64,000 bases of DNA from Acidobacteriota bacterium (GCA_013289665.1 JABCZN010000003.1:186001-250000); one strand, 5' to 3'; shown: positions 42,966 to 53,262, counted from the first letter of the stretch. Notes: generated from the letters alone by a model not told the origin. Translations and numbers: made by a program.

Positions 42966-45192
42966 ATGCCCAGCTATATCCAAGTTTCGCCAAAGGCAGC
43001 GAACGAATCCGTTTCCCCGTCGCCGCAAAAATCGCATTGCACACCGCCGGAAGCACAGGCGGAAGCGCCGGTTCGCCCAATCCAGTGGGTGGATTATCCG
43101 TCCTCAAGAAATGAACTTCAATCTCCCGCGGCAGCTGGTTCATCCGCATCGGGGTGTACTCGTGGAAATTGCTCTGCACCGCCCGTCCCCGGTCGATTGT
43201 AATTTCATAACTCATCACCGAACTCAGTCCTTCTAGCACCGCTCCGCGCACCTGGTTATCCGCGCTGCTCGGATTGATGATCTGGCTCCCGATATCCCCC
43301 GCCACCCAAACCTTGTTCACCCGCACGGCATTCGTCGCGTCGACGCCAAGCTCCACGACCTCCGCAAAATATCCGCGATGCGAAAACTGGAACGCCACGC
43401 CCATCCCTGTGCCCTTCGGCAAGCTCCGTTTTCCCCAACCCGATTTCTCGGCCACCAGCCGCACCACGCCCTGCATTCGCGCGCCGTCCATGTTGCTCGA
43501 AAATGGATCCGGCTTGATGTCCGGCGCAGTAACGCGCGGAAGGCCCAGCAACTCCAGCCTGAATTCCACCGGATCTTTCCCCGCCGCATGCGCCAGCTCA
43601 TCGGTAAACGACTGGAACACCCAGGAAAACGCATTGCTTCGCGGCGCCCGCAGCGCATACGTGGGCACGCCCAGGGGCATCAGCGACGCCCCAAAATGAA
43701 AGTTCGGCAAAAACGTTCCCGGAAACTCGTTGCCGGGAATATTTGCCGATGGCGCAAACTGCTCGCCCTCCCCAAAAGTCACAAAATGATTTTTCCAAGC
43801 CACCACTTTTCCGGAAGCGTCCAATCCGCCCTCGAGGAAATGAAATCCCGCCGGACGATAGTGATCGTGATGGAAATCGTCCTCACGTGTCCACAGCAGC
43901 TTCACGGGAACCCCCGCCCGCTTCGCAATCGCTGCCGCCTCCAGCATGTAATCGTTCGTCAAGCGGCGGCCAAATCCCCCGCCCGCGCGCTTCAGATGCA
44001 CAATGATGTCGTCGTGCGGAATTCCCAAAACCTTGGCCACCTGCAACCGTCCCGATTCCGGCGTTTGGCTCGGCGACCAGAACTCCAGCTTCCCGTCATG
44101 AAAATGCGCCAGGCAGTTTTCCGGTTCCATCGGCGCATGCGCCAGAAACGGGTACTCATATGCGGCCTCGACAACCTTCGCCGCCCGTTTCAGCTCCTTC
44201 TCCGCGCCTCCGTCGTTCCGCAGCATCACGGCAGGCGCTTGTAGCGAAAGTTCCTGCGCCCGCCGCGCGAATCCCTCGCTGCTCTGCTCGGCGGTTGTCC
44301 CCTCGTCCCACTTGATCTGCAATTTCTTCCGCGCGCTGTTCGCCTGCCACCAGTTGTCAGCCAGAATCGCCACGCCCGCATGTAACCCCAATAGCTCTGT
44401 GGTTCCTTCGACCACGAACGCCTGCTTCACACCCGGCAGCGCTTTAATTTCGTCCACATTTGCGCTGACGATCTTCCCCGCGAACACGGGACACTTTTCA
44501 TACACCGCCCACAACATTCCCGGCACCCGAAAATCAATGCTGTAAATCGGCTTTCCCGCCACAATCAGCGGCACATCCACACCCATCGTTGCCTTGCCGA
44601 TGATTCTGTAATTCTTCGGATCCTTCAGCGAAACGCTTTTCAAATCCGGCACGGCCATTGTCGCAGCCTTTGCTGCCAACGCCCCATAAACAATGGTCCT
44701 CTTCGAAGAGGTATGGATCACTCGCCCGGAAGTCGTCTCGCATTCCGATTCTGGCACTCCCCAGTCTCTGGCCGCCGCCGCAACAAACATCTGCCGGCAA
44801 GCCGCTCCCACGCCCCGCAATGGATCCCAGTTGATCGGCGTAGCCGTGCTGCCTCCCGCCCGCTGCACGCCATACTTCGTTTCATCCAGGTCGGCCTGCT
44901 CAATGCGCACGTCTTTCCAATCCACATCAAACTCTTCCGCGATAATCATCGGCAAATGCGTCTTTACGCCCTGGCCCACCTCGGGATTCTTTGCCGTGAT
45001 CGTCACAATCCCATCCGCCGCCACGCGAACAAACGCGGTCGGAATAAATGCCGGAGCAGGCGCTTGTGCCGCGGCCGCTTGCCCCGCAGAAGCTTCGGAA
45101 ACACCCGGCAAATGGCACACGAGCAAAAATCCCCCGCCGCTGACGGCGGAGACCCTCAAAAATGCTCGACGATCAATTGCAGTGGCGGACAT
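42964..45192 (-). CDS. molybdenum hydroxylase large subunit (IorB-like), stand-alone
   Basis: A 742-aa xanthine-dehydrogenase-family protein with a Tat signal ([19 protein letters not shown]). [71 protein letters not shown] and [19 protein letters not shown] (catalytic Glu) are intact and closest to isoquinoline 1-oxidoreductase beta. No 2Fe-2S gene is nearby. It may borrow the small subunit at 22416 or one elsewhere. It follows the DAACS symporter gene by 70 bases on the same strand. Start at the ATG before SATAIDRR. Confidence 0.9.
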   Translation of the reverse strand: MSATAIDRRAFLRVSAVSGGGFLLVCHLPGVSEASAGQAAAAQAPAPAFIPTAFVRVAADGIVTITAKNPEVGQGVKTHLPMIIAEEFDVDWKDVRIEQADLDETKYGVQRAGGSTATPINWDPLRGVGAACRQMFVAAAARDWGVPESECETTSGRVIHTSSKRTIVYGALAAKAATMAVPDLKSVSLKDPKNYRIIGKATMGVDVPLIVAGKPIYSIDFRVPGMLWAVYEKCPVFAGKIVSANVDEIKALPGVKQAFVVEGTTELLGLHAGVAILADNWWQANSARKKLQIKWDEGTTAEQSSEGFARRAQELSLQAPAVMLRNDGGAEKELKRAAKVVEAAYEYPFLAHAPMEPENCLAHFHDGKLEFWSPSQTPESGRLQVAKVLGIPHDDIIVHLKRAGGGFGRRLTNDYMLEAAAIAKRAGVPVKLLWTREDDFHHDHYRPAGFHFLEGGLDASGKVVAWKNHFVTFGEGEQFAPSANIPGNEFPGTFLPNFHFGASLMPLGVPTYALRAPRSNAFSWVFQSFTDELAHAAGKDPVEFRLELLGLPRVTAPDIKPDPFSSNMDGARMQGVVRLVAEKSGWGKRSLPKGTGMGVAFQFSHRGYFAEVVELGVDATNAVRVNKVWVAGDIGSQIINPSSADNQVRGAVLEGLSSVMSYEITIDRGRAVQSNFHEYTPMRMNQLPREIEVHFLRTDNPPTGLGEPALPPVLPAVCNAIFAATGKRIRSLPLAKLGYSWA

Positions 45193-45262
45193 GAATCCCC
45201 CAGATAAAGGTAATTGCCGGTCGCTCACATGCGGCAAGCAACTCCCGACAGTGTAACGCCTT

Positions 45263-46567
45263 TCAAGCTCGATTCGTTTCAGAGTTCTCCGCCGGCTTCT
45301 CCATCACCCGCCGCATATTCTTCACATCCAATTCCCCCTGCCAGCGGCTAACCACAAGTGTCGCGACTCCATTCCCCACCACGTTTGTCAGCGCCCGGCA
45401 TTCGCTCATGAATTTCTCAATCCCAACCAGCAGCGCCAGCGACTCGACCGGAATCGAAGGCACCGCCGCCAGTATCGCCGCCAGCGTCACAAATCCCGTC
45501 CCGGTCACGCCCGATCCGCCCTTCGACGCCACCAGCGCAAACAACAATATCCCGCTCACTTGCCCCAACGAAAGATGCGTATTCGTCGCCTGCGCCAGGA
45601 ACAACGCCGCCAGGGTCAGATAAATATTTGTGCCATCCGTATTGAAGACGTACCCCGTCGGAAAAACCAGCCCAACTGTCGAACGCGAAGCCCCCAATCC
45701 CTCCAGCTTCCGCATCATGTCCGGCAGCACCGTTTCTGACGAGCTTGTGCCCAACACAATCAGCAATTCATCCTTGATATACGCCAAAAACCGGAAAATC
45801 GAAAATCCCGCCAGCCGCGCAATGATTCCGAGCACCACCACCACAAACAAAAAGCTCGACAAATAAAACGTCCCCATCAACTTCAGCAGGCTGGCGAGCG
45901 ATGCGACCCCATAACTGCCCACGGTGAACGCCATTCCACCGAGCGCCCCCAGCGGTGCCGCCCGCACCACAATCTTCACGATTCCGAAAACAACCTTGTT
46001 CGCAACTTCAATCGCGCCCAGCGCCCGCTTTCCTACCTCGCCCATATTCGCAATCGCGAATCCCGTCAAAATCGAAATCAGCAAGACTTGCGGCACTTCG
46101 CCGTCGGCCAGCGCTCCGATAAATGTTCGTGGAATAAAACTCAGCAGGAAGGGAATGAATCCGGTCTCTTTCGCGCGCCCCACGAACACTGCCGCCGTCT
46201 TCGGATCTAGCGTCGCGGCGTCAATATTCAGCCCGGCGCCCGGATGAAAAACCACCGCCACCGCAATGCCGATAATCAGCGCCAAGGTGGAAACCACTTC
46301 AAAATAGATGAGCGTCTTCACGCCCAGCGTGCCGAGCTTCTTCAGGTCGCTCATCGAAGCGATTCCCTGCACAATCACGCAGAAAACGACTGGAGCAATC
46401 ATCATCCGGATCAGCGACACAAACGCGTCGCCCAGCGGCTTCAGCGCCATCCCGGCCTTCGGGAAGAATCCCCCGATCCCGCAGCCGATCACCACCGCAA
46501 TCAGCACCTGCACGTAGAGAATCGTGTACCAGTGCCGGGCTTTGCGTGTCGATCCTGCTTTCGCCAC
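45263..46567 (-). CDS. DAACS-family dicarboxylate/amino acid symporter (second copy)
   Basis: A 434-aa inner-membrane carrier, paralogue of the one at 29700. [20 protein letters not shown], the serine-rich [40 protein letters not shown] and [19 protein letters not shown] are in the expected order, and TSSSET/NTDGTN are closer to glutamate/aspartate and C4-acid carriers. It lies between a D-2-hydroxyacid dehydrogenase and a molybdenum hydroxylase on one strand. The probable substrate is an organic acid processed by these enzymes. Confidence 0.91.
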   Translation of the reverse strand: MAKAGSTRKARHWYTILYVQVLIAVVIGCGIGGFFPKAGMALKPLGDAFVSLIRMMIAPVVFCVIVQGIASMSDLKKLGTLGVKTLIYFEVVSTLALIIGIAVAVVFHPGAGLNIDAATLDPKTAAVFVGRAKETGFIPFLLSFIPRTFIGALADGEVPQVLLISILTGFAIANMGEVGKRALGAIEVANKVVFGIVKIVVRAAPLGALGGMAFTVGSYGVASLASLLKLMGTFYLSSFLFVVVVLGIIARLAGFSIFRFLAYIKDELLIVLGTSSSETVLPDMMRKLEGLGASRSTVGLVFPTGYVFNTDGTNIYLTLAALFLAQATNTHLSLGQVSGILLFALVASKGGSGVTGTGFVTLAAILAAVPSIPVESLALLVGIEKFMSECRALTNVVGNGVATLVVSRWQGELDVKNMRRVMEKPAENSETNRA

Positions 46568-46629
46568 CAGGTGTTCTCCGTGTCTGGGAAAAAAATCCGG
46601 CGTGCCTGTCTAGGCAACTTCCTCCAACC

Positions 46630-47610
46630 TCAACTCACCACGTCCCACGGCGCTTCTTTTCCGCTGACGACGCGCAGGACATTCCGCCACGCCGTCCGGA
46701 AAAGATATGCCGCAGACTGCCGCGTCACTCCCGCAATGTGCGGCGTAAACAAAATGCGATGCGCCGCCTCGCCCTTCAACCCGAACAATGGATTGTCCGC
46801 CGCAGGAGGTTCCATCCGATAAACATCCACCGCCGCTCCGCCCAGGTGGCCGCTTTCTAAAGCTTCCGCCAGCGCCGCCTCATCCACCACGCCGCCGCGC
46901 GAACCCTGAATCAAAATCGCCCCGGGTTTCATCATCGCCAGCTCGCGTCGCCCGATCATTCCGGTTGTCTCGGGCAGCAGTGGCACATGCAAACTGATCA
47001 CGTCCGCCAATTGAAAAAGATCCGCCAGAGAGCAGGGCTTGGCGCCCGCCGCCTCGGCCGTACGCGGGTCGCGCGGCGCGGGATCGTGATAAAAAATCAG
47101 GCAACCGCGCTTTTGAAAAGCGGAGGCAACGGCTACCCCGGTAACACCAAATCCAATGATCCCCACCGTCAGGCCGTCCAGCCCCTGCAAATTGTCGGCA
47201 ATCATTCGCGCTCGAAATTCCCGGTAATTGCCTTTGCGAATCTCCGTGTCCGCCCGCAAAAATCCGCGCAGCAGGACGGTTGCTGTGGTCACGGCGTATT
47301 CCGCTACCGCCTCGTTGCTTCCTCCCGGAACATTCGCCACGCCAACGCCGTGTTCTCTCAGAAATTCCAAATCCAGCCGGTCCAGCCCCGCTCCCGTCAC
47401 CTGCACAAACTTCACGCTCGTGTTTTCGAAGAGCGCATTCGGAAGTTTTGCTCCGACCGCGGGAATCACCAACACCCGTGCCACTTTCATCAGCTCCGGC
47501 ACATCCGCATCGCCCGGAGCCCGGTAAGTAACTTTCAGCGGCTCAGGCGGCAACGCGCCCACTCGCTCGAAATCCGCTTCCGGACGCAGGCAGAGCACAT
47601 CAATACTCAT
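46630..47610 (-). CDS. D-2-hydroxyacid dehydrogenase
   Basis: A 326-aa NAD-dependent enzyme. The substrate half has VTGAGLDRLDLEFLREHGVG and NVPGGSNEAVAEYAV. The Rossmann half has LTVGIIGFGVTGVAVASAF; HDPAPRDPRTAEAAGAKPCS marks the cofactor loop. The catalytic Arg is in LIQGSRGGVVDEAALAEAL, the Glu in VDVYRMEP and the His in FTPHIAGVTRQSA. The start ATG overlaps the cupin stop (ATGA). It interconverts a 2-oxoacid and a D-hydroxyacid. Its place after cupin, creatininase-like and Gfo/Idh genes suggests sugar-acid breakdown. Confidence 0.9.
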   Translation of the reverse strand: MSIDVLCLRPEADFERVGALPPEPLKVTYRAPGDADVPELMKVARVLVIPAVGAKLPNALFENTSVKFVQVTGAGLDRLDLEFLREHGVGVANVPGGSNEAVAEYAVTTATVLLRGFLRADTEIRKGNYREFRARMIADNLQGLDGLTVGIIGFGVTGVAVASAFQKRGCLIFYHDPAPRDPRTAEAAGAKPCSLADLFQLADVISLHVPLLPETTGMIGRRELAMMKPGAILIQGSRGGVVDEAALAEALESGHLGGAAVDVYRMEPPAADNPLFGLKGEAAHRILFTPHIAGVTRQSAAYLFRTAWRNVLRVVSGKEAPWDVVS

Positions 47611-48005
47611 GATTGCTTGGGTGTCCTTGAAGAAACGCCGGGCTCCCGGGTGGCCGCGGCGATATCCGCAACGGGGAAGAAGCACAATAGAACCAGTGGT
47701 TCGCTCCCCGTATTCCGCGTGACATGCTTTTCGCCCGCCGGCATCAGCAGCGTGTCGCCGGGCCTCATGTCGTATTCGCCGCTATCTGCAAACGTAGTCC
47801 CTTGCCCCGCAAGAGTGTAAATACATTCCTCAAATTCCAGATGCTGGTGTGCCGCGCGCGACCGATCACCCGGCTTTGCCACGGGAATTTCCACCAAGCG
47901 CAGCGTTACCCCTCGTGCCCCGCGCTCCCCCGACACAATCTCCATCGCCCTGCGCCCAGGCAGAGGAAGTTCCTTCGCCTCGCCATGCTTAAACAACCGC
48001 GCCAT
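47607..48005 (-). CDS. cupin-fold protein
   Basis: A 132-aa single-domain cupin. The two metal motifs are visible: AAHQHLEFEECIYTLAGQG with His-x-His and Glu, and DTLLMPAGEKHVTRNTGSEP with the final His. Its start overlaps the creatininase-family stop by one base (TGATG). Members are isomerases, dioxygenases or sugar-binding proteins. It may isomerise an intermediate of the pathway. The C-terminal TREPGVSSRTPKQS is probably disordered. Confidence 0.85.
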   Translation of the reverse strand: MARLFKHGEAKELPLPGRRAMEIVSGERGARGVTLRLVEIPVAKPGDRSRAAHQHLEFEECIYTLAGQGTTFADSGEYDMRPGDTLLMPAGEKHVTRNTGSEPLVLLCFFPVADIAAATREPGVSSRTPKQS

Positions 48006-48808
48006 CAACGCACCTTGCTGAACTGACGGAGCTCCGCCGTTCCGCCCTGTATCTTGTCCAACTGCTTGAAAATCTCCGCGGAGGCCGTGGCAATCGAATC
48101 GGCAACGCTGTTCAGCATCTTCTGCGCCTTCTCAATCGTCGCGTGCTGCGGGCTCCCATACCATCCCGTCGGCGCAATCGAACGCACATCCCTGAGCACC
48201 GGCTGGTAACTCCTCGTCCGCCGCAGCGCATCCACCTTGTGGCCATGAGCGTGGTCGGAAGAATAATCAATCCGTTCGAGGTGCACCAGATCCGGCCGAT
48301 AGGCCATAACCGCCAGCGCCTCAATCTCCCCGCCGTGCGTCAACCCTCCGCATTCCTTGCCGAACATATCCTCCGCCACAAAACACGCCTGCACGGTCAG
48401 CACTGTCATCCCGTGCTCGCGATGCAGCAGGTCCGCGGCAACTCCGAGCGGTGGAATATTCAGCTCGTGCCAATTCAAAATTAGCAAATACCTGGCGCCG
48501 TGCTGCGCCACGGAAGCGCAAGTCTCCTTCACCACGTTCATGTAAGTATCCGGCGAAAGCGTTATCGTCCCCTCAAACGGCATGTGCAATGGAGTTACCC
48601 CCAACGGCCCGCCGGGAAGCACCAGCCCATCCATCCGCTCCGCCACCGCGTGCGCAATCACATTCGACGCGAAAATGTCCGTCCCCGTCGGCAGGTGCGG
48701 CCCGTGCTGCTCCACGCTGCCCTGCGGCAGAATCACCAGCGGGTTCTTCTTCAATTGCGCCGCGATCTCCGGTTGCGTCAGATCCACAAAATACCGGCTG
48801 GCAAGCAT
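48005..48808 (-). CDS. creatininase-family metal amidohydrolase
   Basis: A 267-aa enzyme of the creatininase/ArfB/MftE family. Metal and catalytic residues stand in VILPQGSVEQHGPHLPTGTD (Glu, His, Asp), ILNWHELNIPP and LTHGGEIEALA, all intact. Members hydrolyse creatinine, formamides or lactams, and many unnamed ones are lactonase-like. Start chosen at the ATG before LASRYFVD, which has AGGAGGT just upstream; an ATG five codons earlier overlaps the previous stop (ATGA) and is possible. Between Gfo/Idh and cupin genes, opening a sugar lactone is a fair guess. Confidence 0.87.
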   Translation of the reverse strand: MLASRYFVDLTQPEIAAQLKKNPLVILPQGSVEQHGPHLPTGTDIFASNVIAHAVAERMDGLVLPGGPLGVTPLHMPFEGTITLSPDTYMNVVKETCASVAQHGARYLLILNWHELNIPPLGVAADLLHREHGMTVLTVQACFVAEDMFGKECGGLTHGGEIEALAVMAYRPDLVHLERIDYSSDHAHGHKVDALRRTRSYQPVLRDVRSIAPTGWYGSPQHATIEKAQKMLNSVADSIATASAEIFKQLDKIQGGTAELRQFSKVR

Positions 48809-48819
48809 CGGACCTCCTG

Positions 48820-49893
48820 TCATTCCCTCACCCGGCTCTGCGCGTCCTCGAGGACGCTCGCAATCGCCACCGATTGCCCGTTCTGCTCGAGCGACTTCAG
48901 CGCGGCATACACCATCGCCACCGCCACATTGCCGTTATGCGCACTCAATTCATTCGCTTTGCCGGTGCGGCAGCTCTCGGCAAACATTTCCAGTTCCGCG
49001 CGAAACATATCGCTCTCCGGCACTCTCAACTCTTCGCGTTTCGCGTATCCATCAATCCCGCGCTGAATGTAAAGCGTTGATTTCTTGTGCAACTGGTCCG
49101 GCGTATCCCAGGTGTCAAAATCGATTTCGTAATGCATCAGTCCCTTCGACCCGAACACCCGCACCGAAAAAATTCCCGGCGAGGTCCAGCAGGAGCCCAC
49201 GTATCCGATTTTGCCGTCCGCGAATTTCAGCAAAGTCATGGACTGGTCGTCCACCTCCGCGCCGACCGGAGAAAGTTTCGAAGCCATCCCGCTCGCTTCC
49301 ACCACTTCGCCGCCCAGATAATGCAGCACATCAAACTGGTGAATCGCCAGTTGTGAAAGCGGCCCGCCGGGAGCCTTGTCCTTATACCAGCGCCACGTCA
49401 GGGGAGTCAGTTCGAGCGCACGATTGTTCGAGAAATTTGCCTCGAGGAAAGCCACCCGCCCAAGCTCCCCCGCGTCAATCGCCTCCCGGATCTTCCGGAT
49501 CCCCGCCATCAACCGCGCGCTGTGCCCCACCGTAACGGTGATCCCATATTTCTTTTCGAGCGCGGCAATCTCTAACCCCTCGGCAAGCGAACTCGCGATC
49601 GGCTTCTCGGTGTAGACATGTTTCTTCGCCTTCGCCACCAGCGCCGCCATTGGCAGGTGCTGCTCGTTCGGCACGGTGAGAATCACGCCTTCTATCGAGC
49701 GATCGACAAGAACGGTTTCGATCGTGGGAGCTGACGGCACACCCGTCTCTCGCTCGAACGCCTCGCGTTTTTCCGCCGAACGGCTGTAGCCGGCAACAAT
49801 TTTCAGCTTTTCAGACTTCGCCGAAGCGCGGGTCAATACCTTCGCCCAGCGCCCCAGACCTACGATCGCCACCTGAACGGGAGCAGAAGTCAC
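48820..49893 (-). CDS. Gfo/Idh/MocA-family oxidoreductase
   Basis: A 357-aa NAD(P)-dependent sugar or cyclitol dehydrogenase. The Rossmann fold begins VQVAIVGLGRWAKVL; KHVYTEKPIASSLAEGLEIA holds the family EKP motif with the catalytic Lys. The C-terminal sheet domain includes GPLSQLAIHQFDVLHYLGG with the conserved Asp and His. The start is GTG with GAGGA before it. It is first in the minus-strand set and divergent from the GntR regulator, so it should share that promoter region. Substrate class is most likely a sugar or inositol. Confidence 0.9.
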   Translation of the reverse strand: MTSAPVQVAIVGLGRWAKVLTRASAKSEKLKIVAGYSRSAEKREAFERETGVPSAPTIETVLVDRSIEGVILTVPNEQHLPMAALVAKAKKHVYTEKPIASSLAEGLEIAALEKKYGITVTVGHSARLMAGIRKIREAIDAGELGRVAFLEANFSNNRALELTPLTWRWYKDKAPGGPLSQLAIHQFDVLHYLGGEVVEASGMASKLSPVGAEVDDQSMTLLKFADGKIGYVGSCWTSPGIFSVRVFGSKGLMHYEIDFDTWDTPDQLHKKSTLYIQRGIDGYAKREELRVPESDMFRAELEMFAESCRTGKANELSAHNGNVAVAMVYAALKSLEQNGQSVAIASVLEDAQSRVRE

Positions 49894-49942
49894 AAGGTCC
49901 TCGAAGAAATGACAGAAGAAATGAATGAGGTTGCAAGTTCCA

Positions 49943-49963
49943 TAATATCATAGTACCGTATTA
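49943..49963. promoter_or_regulatory. palindrome in the Gfo/Idh-gntR2 divergent promoter
   Basis: TAATA-N11-TATTA with an inner TA-G-TA symmetry, lying 8 bases before the regulator's ATG and 50 before the divergent gene. On the minus strand a TATTAT -10 overlaps it. It is the best operator candidate for the regulator that follows. The core differs from the TGGT-N3-ACCA sites, so the two GntR proteins should have separate targets. Confidence 0.45.
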
Positions 49964-49970
49964 CGAGAAT

Positions 49971-50717
49971 ATGCTTAAGTCAAGTCCTTTGCTTCGTTCC
50001 CCTTCTGCCCTTGCGGCGATCCGCAAATCCGCCGCGCCACTCCGCCGCCAGGTCCAGGACGAACTTCGCCAGTCCATCATCACCGGCCGCCTCATCCCTG
50101 GCGAGCGCCTGGTCGAGCGCAAACTTATTGCCATGATGGGTGTCTCCCGCACCGTCATCCGCGAAGCCCTCCGCCAGCTCGAATCGGAAGGCCTCGTGGC
50201 TATTGTCCCCAATAAAGGACCAATCGTCCGCACGCTCACTGTCGAGGAAGCCCGCGACATCTACGCCATCCGCGCCGTTCTGGAGGGTCTGGCGGCCCGC
50301 TTGTTCACCGAACAAGCCGGCCCGACCGACATCACGCACCTCGAACGCGCCCTCTCGGACGTCGAGGAAGCCTACGACTCCGGCGACGCCAAGTCCATGC
50401 TTGAAACCAAGAACAATTTCTACGAAGTGCTCTTTAGAGGCGCCAAAAGCGAAACGCTCGCCTCCATGCTGGCCATCCTTCACGGCCGCATCTGGCGCTG
50501 GCGCGGCCTCGGCCTAACGCACCCGAATCGCTCTGCCGAACGCGATCGCCAGAGCCTTAAGAATCTTCGCGCGCTCGTCCAGGCGATTCGCGCGCAGGAC
50601 GCCGCTCTGGCTGAAAACACTCTTCGCGAGGAAGTAAGCCAGGCCGCCGAAGAAGTCCATCGTCTCTTGAAGGATGGCTCCCCGCAGGCGCCCGCAGAAA
50701 CGCCTGCCGTCAGTTAG
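49971..50717 (+). CDS. GntR-family regulator, FCD subfamily (second)
   Basis: A 248-aa repressor. DNA-binding residues 20-90: [60 protein letters not shown]. The FCD domain has [20 protein letters not shown], and a variant ligand site [20 protein letters not shown] in which the usual Asp-x4-His is changed to Asn-N-F-Y-E, so it may not bind the usual metal. It diverges from the Gfo/Idh set and leads a plus-strand group with the UxaA-type dehydratase, the expected target. Confidence 0.9.
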   Translation: MLKSSPLLRSPSALAAIRKSAAPLRRQVQDELRQSIITGRLIPGERLVERKLIAMMGVSRTVIREALRQLESEGLVAIVPNKGPIVRTLTVEEARDIYAIRAVLEGLAARLFTEQAGPTDITHLERALSDVEEAYDSGDAKSMLETKNNFYEVLFRGAKSETLASMLAILHGRIWRWRGLGLTHPNRSAERDRQSLKNLRALVQAIRAQDAALAENTLREEVSQAAEEVHRLLKDGSPQAPAETPAVS

Positions 50718-50762
50718 GTTTTCAGTTTGCGTTAACAACTGTCACAAAAGAGGACACGATCG

Positions 50763-51047
50763 ATGGAAACCCACTTCATTGTTCACGACAAAGCCGACAC
50801 CGTCGGCGTGATGGTGGTCGAAAATGCCCAGCCTGGCCAGCAACTCACCGGCTGGATCATGGAGACCGACGAAACCATCGCCATCAAGGCGCTCGATGCC
50901 GTTCCGCTTGGCCACAAAATCGCCCTCAGGGAAATCAAGTCCGGCGACACCGTTTTGAAGTACGGCCACGACGTTGGCCGCGCGGTCGCCTCAATCGGCA
51001 AAGGCAATCACGTGCACGTTCACAACATGAAGACGAAAAGGTGGTAA
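50763..51047 (+). CDS. UxaA-type dehydratase, small SAF-domain subunit
   Basis: A 94-aa SAF-domain protein: [40 protein letters not shown] and the His-rich end [11 protein letters not shown]. In UxaA/GarD dehydratases this domain is the N-terminal module; here it is a separate gene two bases before the large subunit. Altronate, galactarate and related sugar acids are the known substrates, dehydrated with an iron cofactor. The histidine pair near the C-terminus may contact the metal. Confidence 0.9.
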   Translation: METHFIVHDKADTVGVMVVENAQPGQQLTGWIMETDETIAIKALDAVPLGHKIALREIKSGDTVLKYGHDVGRAVASIGKGNHVHVHNMKTKRW

Positions 51048-51049
51048 CG

Positions 51050-52216
51050 ATGGGACGCTATCAGTTTTTTGGTTACCGGCGGGAAAACGGGCGCGTGGGC
51101 ATTCGCAATCACGTGGTAATTCTGCCGCTCGATGATCTTTCAAACGCCGCCGCCGAAGCGGTGGCCAACAACATCAAGGGCACTCTCGCGCTGCCGCACG
51201 CCTACGGCCGCCTGCAATTCGGTGAAGACCTCGAACTCCATTTCCGCACGCTTATCGGCACAGGTTCCAATCCCAACGTCGCCGCCTGCGTGGTCATCGG
51301 CATCGAGCCGGGCTGGACCGGCCGCATCGTGGACGGCATCGCCAAAACAGGCAAGCCGGTCGTCGGCTTTGCCATCGAAGGCAACGGCGACATCTCGACC
51401 ATCGCCAGTGCCTCCCGCAAAGCGCGCGAATTCCTGCAGTGGGCCAGCGAGAAACAGCGCGAGACCTGTGCCATCCAGGAACTCTTCATCTCCACCAAAT
51501 GCGGCGAAAGCGACACCACCTCCGGCCTCGGCTCCTGCCCCACGGTTGGCAACCTCATCGACAAGCTCGATCCGGCTGGCGCCACCACCTGCTTCGGCGA
51601 AACTTCCGAACTCACTGGCGCCGAGGTCGTCTGCGCCAGCCGCGCCGCAAGCAAGGAAATCGGCGAGAAATTCATGCACGTCTTCCGCGCCTATCAGGAG
51701 GTGATCGAGCGCCACAAGACCAGCGACCTTTCTGAATCCCAACCCACAAAAGGAAATATCGCGGGCGGCCTCACCACCATCGAGGAAAAGGCGTTTGGTA
51801 ATTTCCAGAAAATTGGCAAGAAGGCAAAATTCATCGACGTCCTGAAGCCCGCCGAAGCCCCCGCCAAAGGCCCGGGCCTCTATTACATGGACACTTCCTC
51901 GGCCGCCGCCGAGTGCGTCACCCTGCAAGCCGCCGCTGGTTTCGTTGTCCATCTTTTCCCGACGGGGCAGGGAAACGTGATCGGCAATCCCATCGAGCCG
52001 GTCATCAAGCTAACCGCCAATCCTAAAACCGCCCGCACCATGAGCGAGCACATCGATCTCGACGTCTCGGGAATCCTGCGCCGCGAAATGACCATAGACC
52101 AAGCCGGCGATCAACTGATCGAAATCATGCTGCGCACCTCGAACGGCCGCCTCACCTGCGCCGAAGCCCTCGGCCACCGCGAATTCGTAATGACCAAGCT
52201 CTACCAAAGCGCCTAA
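51050..52216 (+). CDS. UxaA-type sugar-acid dehydratase, large subunit
   Basis: A 388-aa catalytic subunit of the altronate/galactarate dehydratase family. Conserved blocks are [59 protein letters not shown], the Cys-containing [20 protein letters not shown] and [22 protein letters not shown] 51050 is preferred to the GTG three codons earlier because it leaves only two bases after the small subunit. It should convert a sugar acid to a 2-keto-3-deoxy acid in the cytosol. The D-hydroxyacid dehydrogenase and Gfo/Idh genes across the divergent promoter fit the same path. Confidence 0.92.
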   Translation: MGRYQFFGYRRENGRVGIRNHVVILPLDDLSNAAAEAVANNIKGTLALPHAYGRLQFGEDLELHFRTLIGTGSNPNVAACVVIGIEPGWTGRIVDGIAKTGKPVVGFAIEGNGDISTIASASRKAREFLQWASEKQRETCAIQELFISTKCGESDTTSGLGSCPTVGNLIDKLDPAGATTCFGETSELTGAEVVCASRAASKEIGEKFMHVFRAYQEVIERHKTSDLSESQPTKGNIAGGLTTIEEKAFGNFQKIGKKAKFIDVLKPAEAPAKGPGLYYMDTSSAAAECVTLQAAAGFVVHLFPTGQGNVIGNPIEPVIKLTANPKTARTMSEHIDLDVSGILRREMTIDQAGDQLIEIMLRTSNGRLTCAEALGHREFVMTKLYQSA

Positions 52217-52244
52217 GCGCCGCCTCACAAATGGCTTTTGGGGG

Positions 52245-52264
52245 GTCGGAGCTTTAGCTCTGAC
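52245..52264. terminator. 8-bp hairpin downstream of the dehydratase
   Basis: GTCGGAGC-TTTA-GCTCTGAC forms an 8-bp stem with one G-T pair, 28 bases after the stop. An A8 run at 52277-52284 lies on the far side, so the T run belongs to the minus strand and does not complete a classical terminator for either gene. Confidence 0.45.
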
Positions 52265-52348
52265 ATTCGGAGGCGCAAAAAAAATCGCACTTTAGCCCCT
52301 GATGCCACTCTTCCCTCAGTTCGACCAAATTCAGGAACTCACTTTTGC

Positions 52349-53227
52349 TTATTCGATTTGCGTATTAAAACTAAACACCATCTGCCAGCGCCCGTCCCGC
52401 TTCACCCACATGCGCGTATTGAAATACGATTTCCCGCCAGGGCGCTGCTCGTGCGCGACCATCATCACCGTTTCGCCAAAATCAAACATCTCAGCCGCCA
52501 ATAATTCCTGTGGAGCGGCGCGTGTCCCTGTCGTTTTCTGCCTGCTGATTTGCGTCAGCCGGTCCGCTTTGTTGAACGGCCGGTCGTGGAAGGTGTCGGT
52601 GGCTGTAAACTCGTCGGCAATCAGCGGCGCGTACGCGTCGGCATTGCTCTCCGCCATCGCGCGCATCACTCCCTGCCAGGAAGCGATCACTTCTTTCTCG
52701 TTTCTGGTCTCGGGTTCAAAGGGAATGGTCTTGCACGGATTCACGCATTCCACGGAAGTCCTGCCGGCCTGCGGCTCCGATTTCTCCACCTGCAGCACTT
52801 CCTGGTAGAGCAGTGCCCGCCACCCAGCCGTGCGCTTTACCCACACGCGCACAACATTCATTTTGCCTTGATTTGCGCGTACCACGGCCGTTTCGCCGTA
52901 GGTGCGCGGCGGCGCTTCGACATCGGCGTTGGCCACGACCGGAAGTTTTTCGAGCACTCCCGCGCGCGTCAGGCGGTGTCCGGTGGCGTCAATCCAGATC
53001 AGCCTGGCGTCGAGCAGTTCGGCCGCGGCTGCTTTGTCCTTGCTCAGAAAAGCGTGGACAAACGAGCGATCGGCGATGAGCGGAGAGGAATCCTGCTGTG
53101 CGCGAACAGGCGTAGCAGAAATGGAAAGCACGAGGAGCAGCAAAAAGTTCGGCGCCCCGAGATTTGCACAAAACTTCAGGAAGGCCGCACGATAACTGCC
53201 CCAGATAAAGCGTTCACCGTTGAACAT
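52349..53227 (-). CDS. secreted double NTF2-like protein with CxNPCK linker (copy 2)
   Basis: A 292-aa exported protein, paralogue of those at 27093 and 53263. After a 45-residue leader with a hydrophobic stretch (NFLLLLVLSISATPVRAQ) come two NTF2-like domains: DRSFVHAFLSKDKAAAAELL to ALLYQEVLQ, and EVIASWQGVMRAMAESNADA to WQMVFSFNTQ. Between them is the linker CVNPCKTIPFEP. Start at the ATG before FNGERF, with GAGGGA five bases away. It follows copy 3 by 35 bases in the same direction. Function unknown. Confidence 0.8.
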   Translation of the reverse strand: MFNGERFIWGSYRAAFLKFCANLGAPNFLLLLVLSISATPVRAQQDSSPLIADRSFVHAFLSKDKAAAAELLDARLIWIDATGHRLTRAGVLEKLPVVANADVEAPPRTYGETAVVRANQGKMNVVRVWVKRTAGWRALLYQEVLQVEKSEPQAGRTSVECVNPCKTIPFEPETRNEKEVIASWQGVMRAMAESNADAYAPLIADEFTATDTFHDRPFNKADRLTQISRQKTTGTRAAPQELLAAEMFDFGETVMMVAHEQRPGGKSYFNTRMWVKRDGRWQMVFSFNTQIE

Positions 53228-53262
53228 TTTGTCCCTCTTTGCATGCCCTTTCCGTGGATGCG

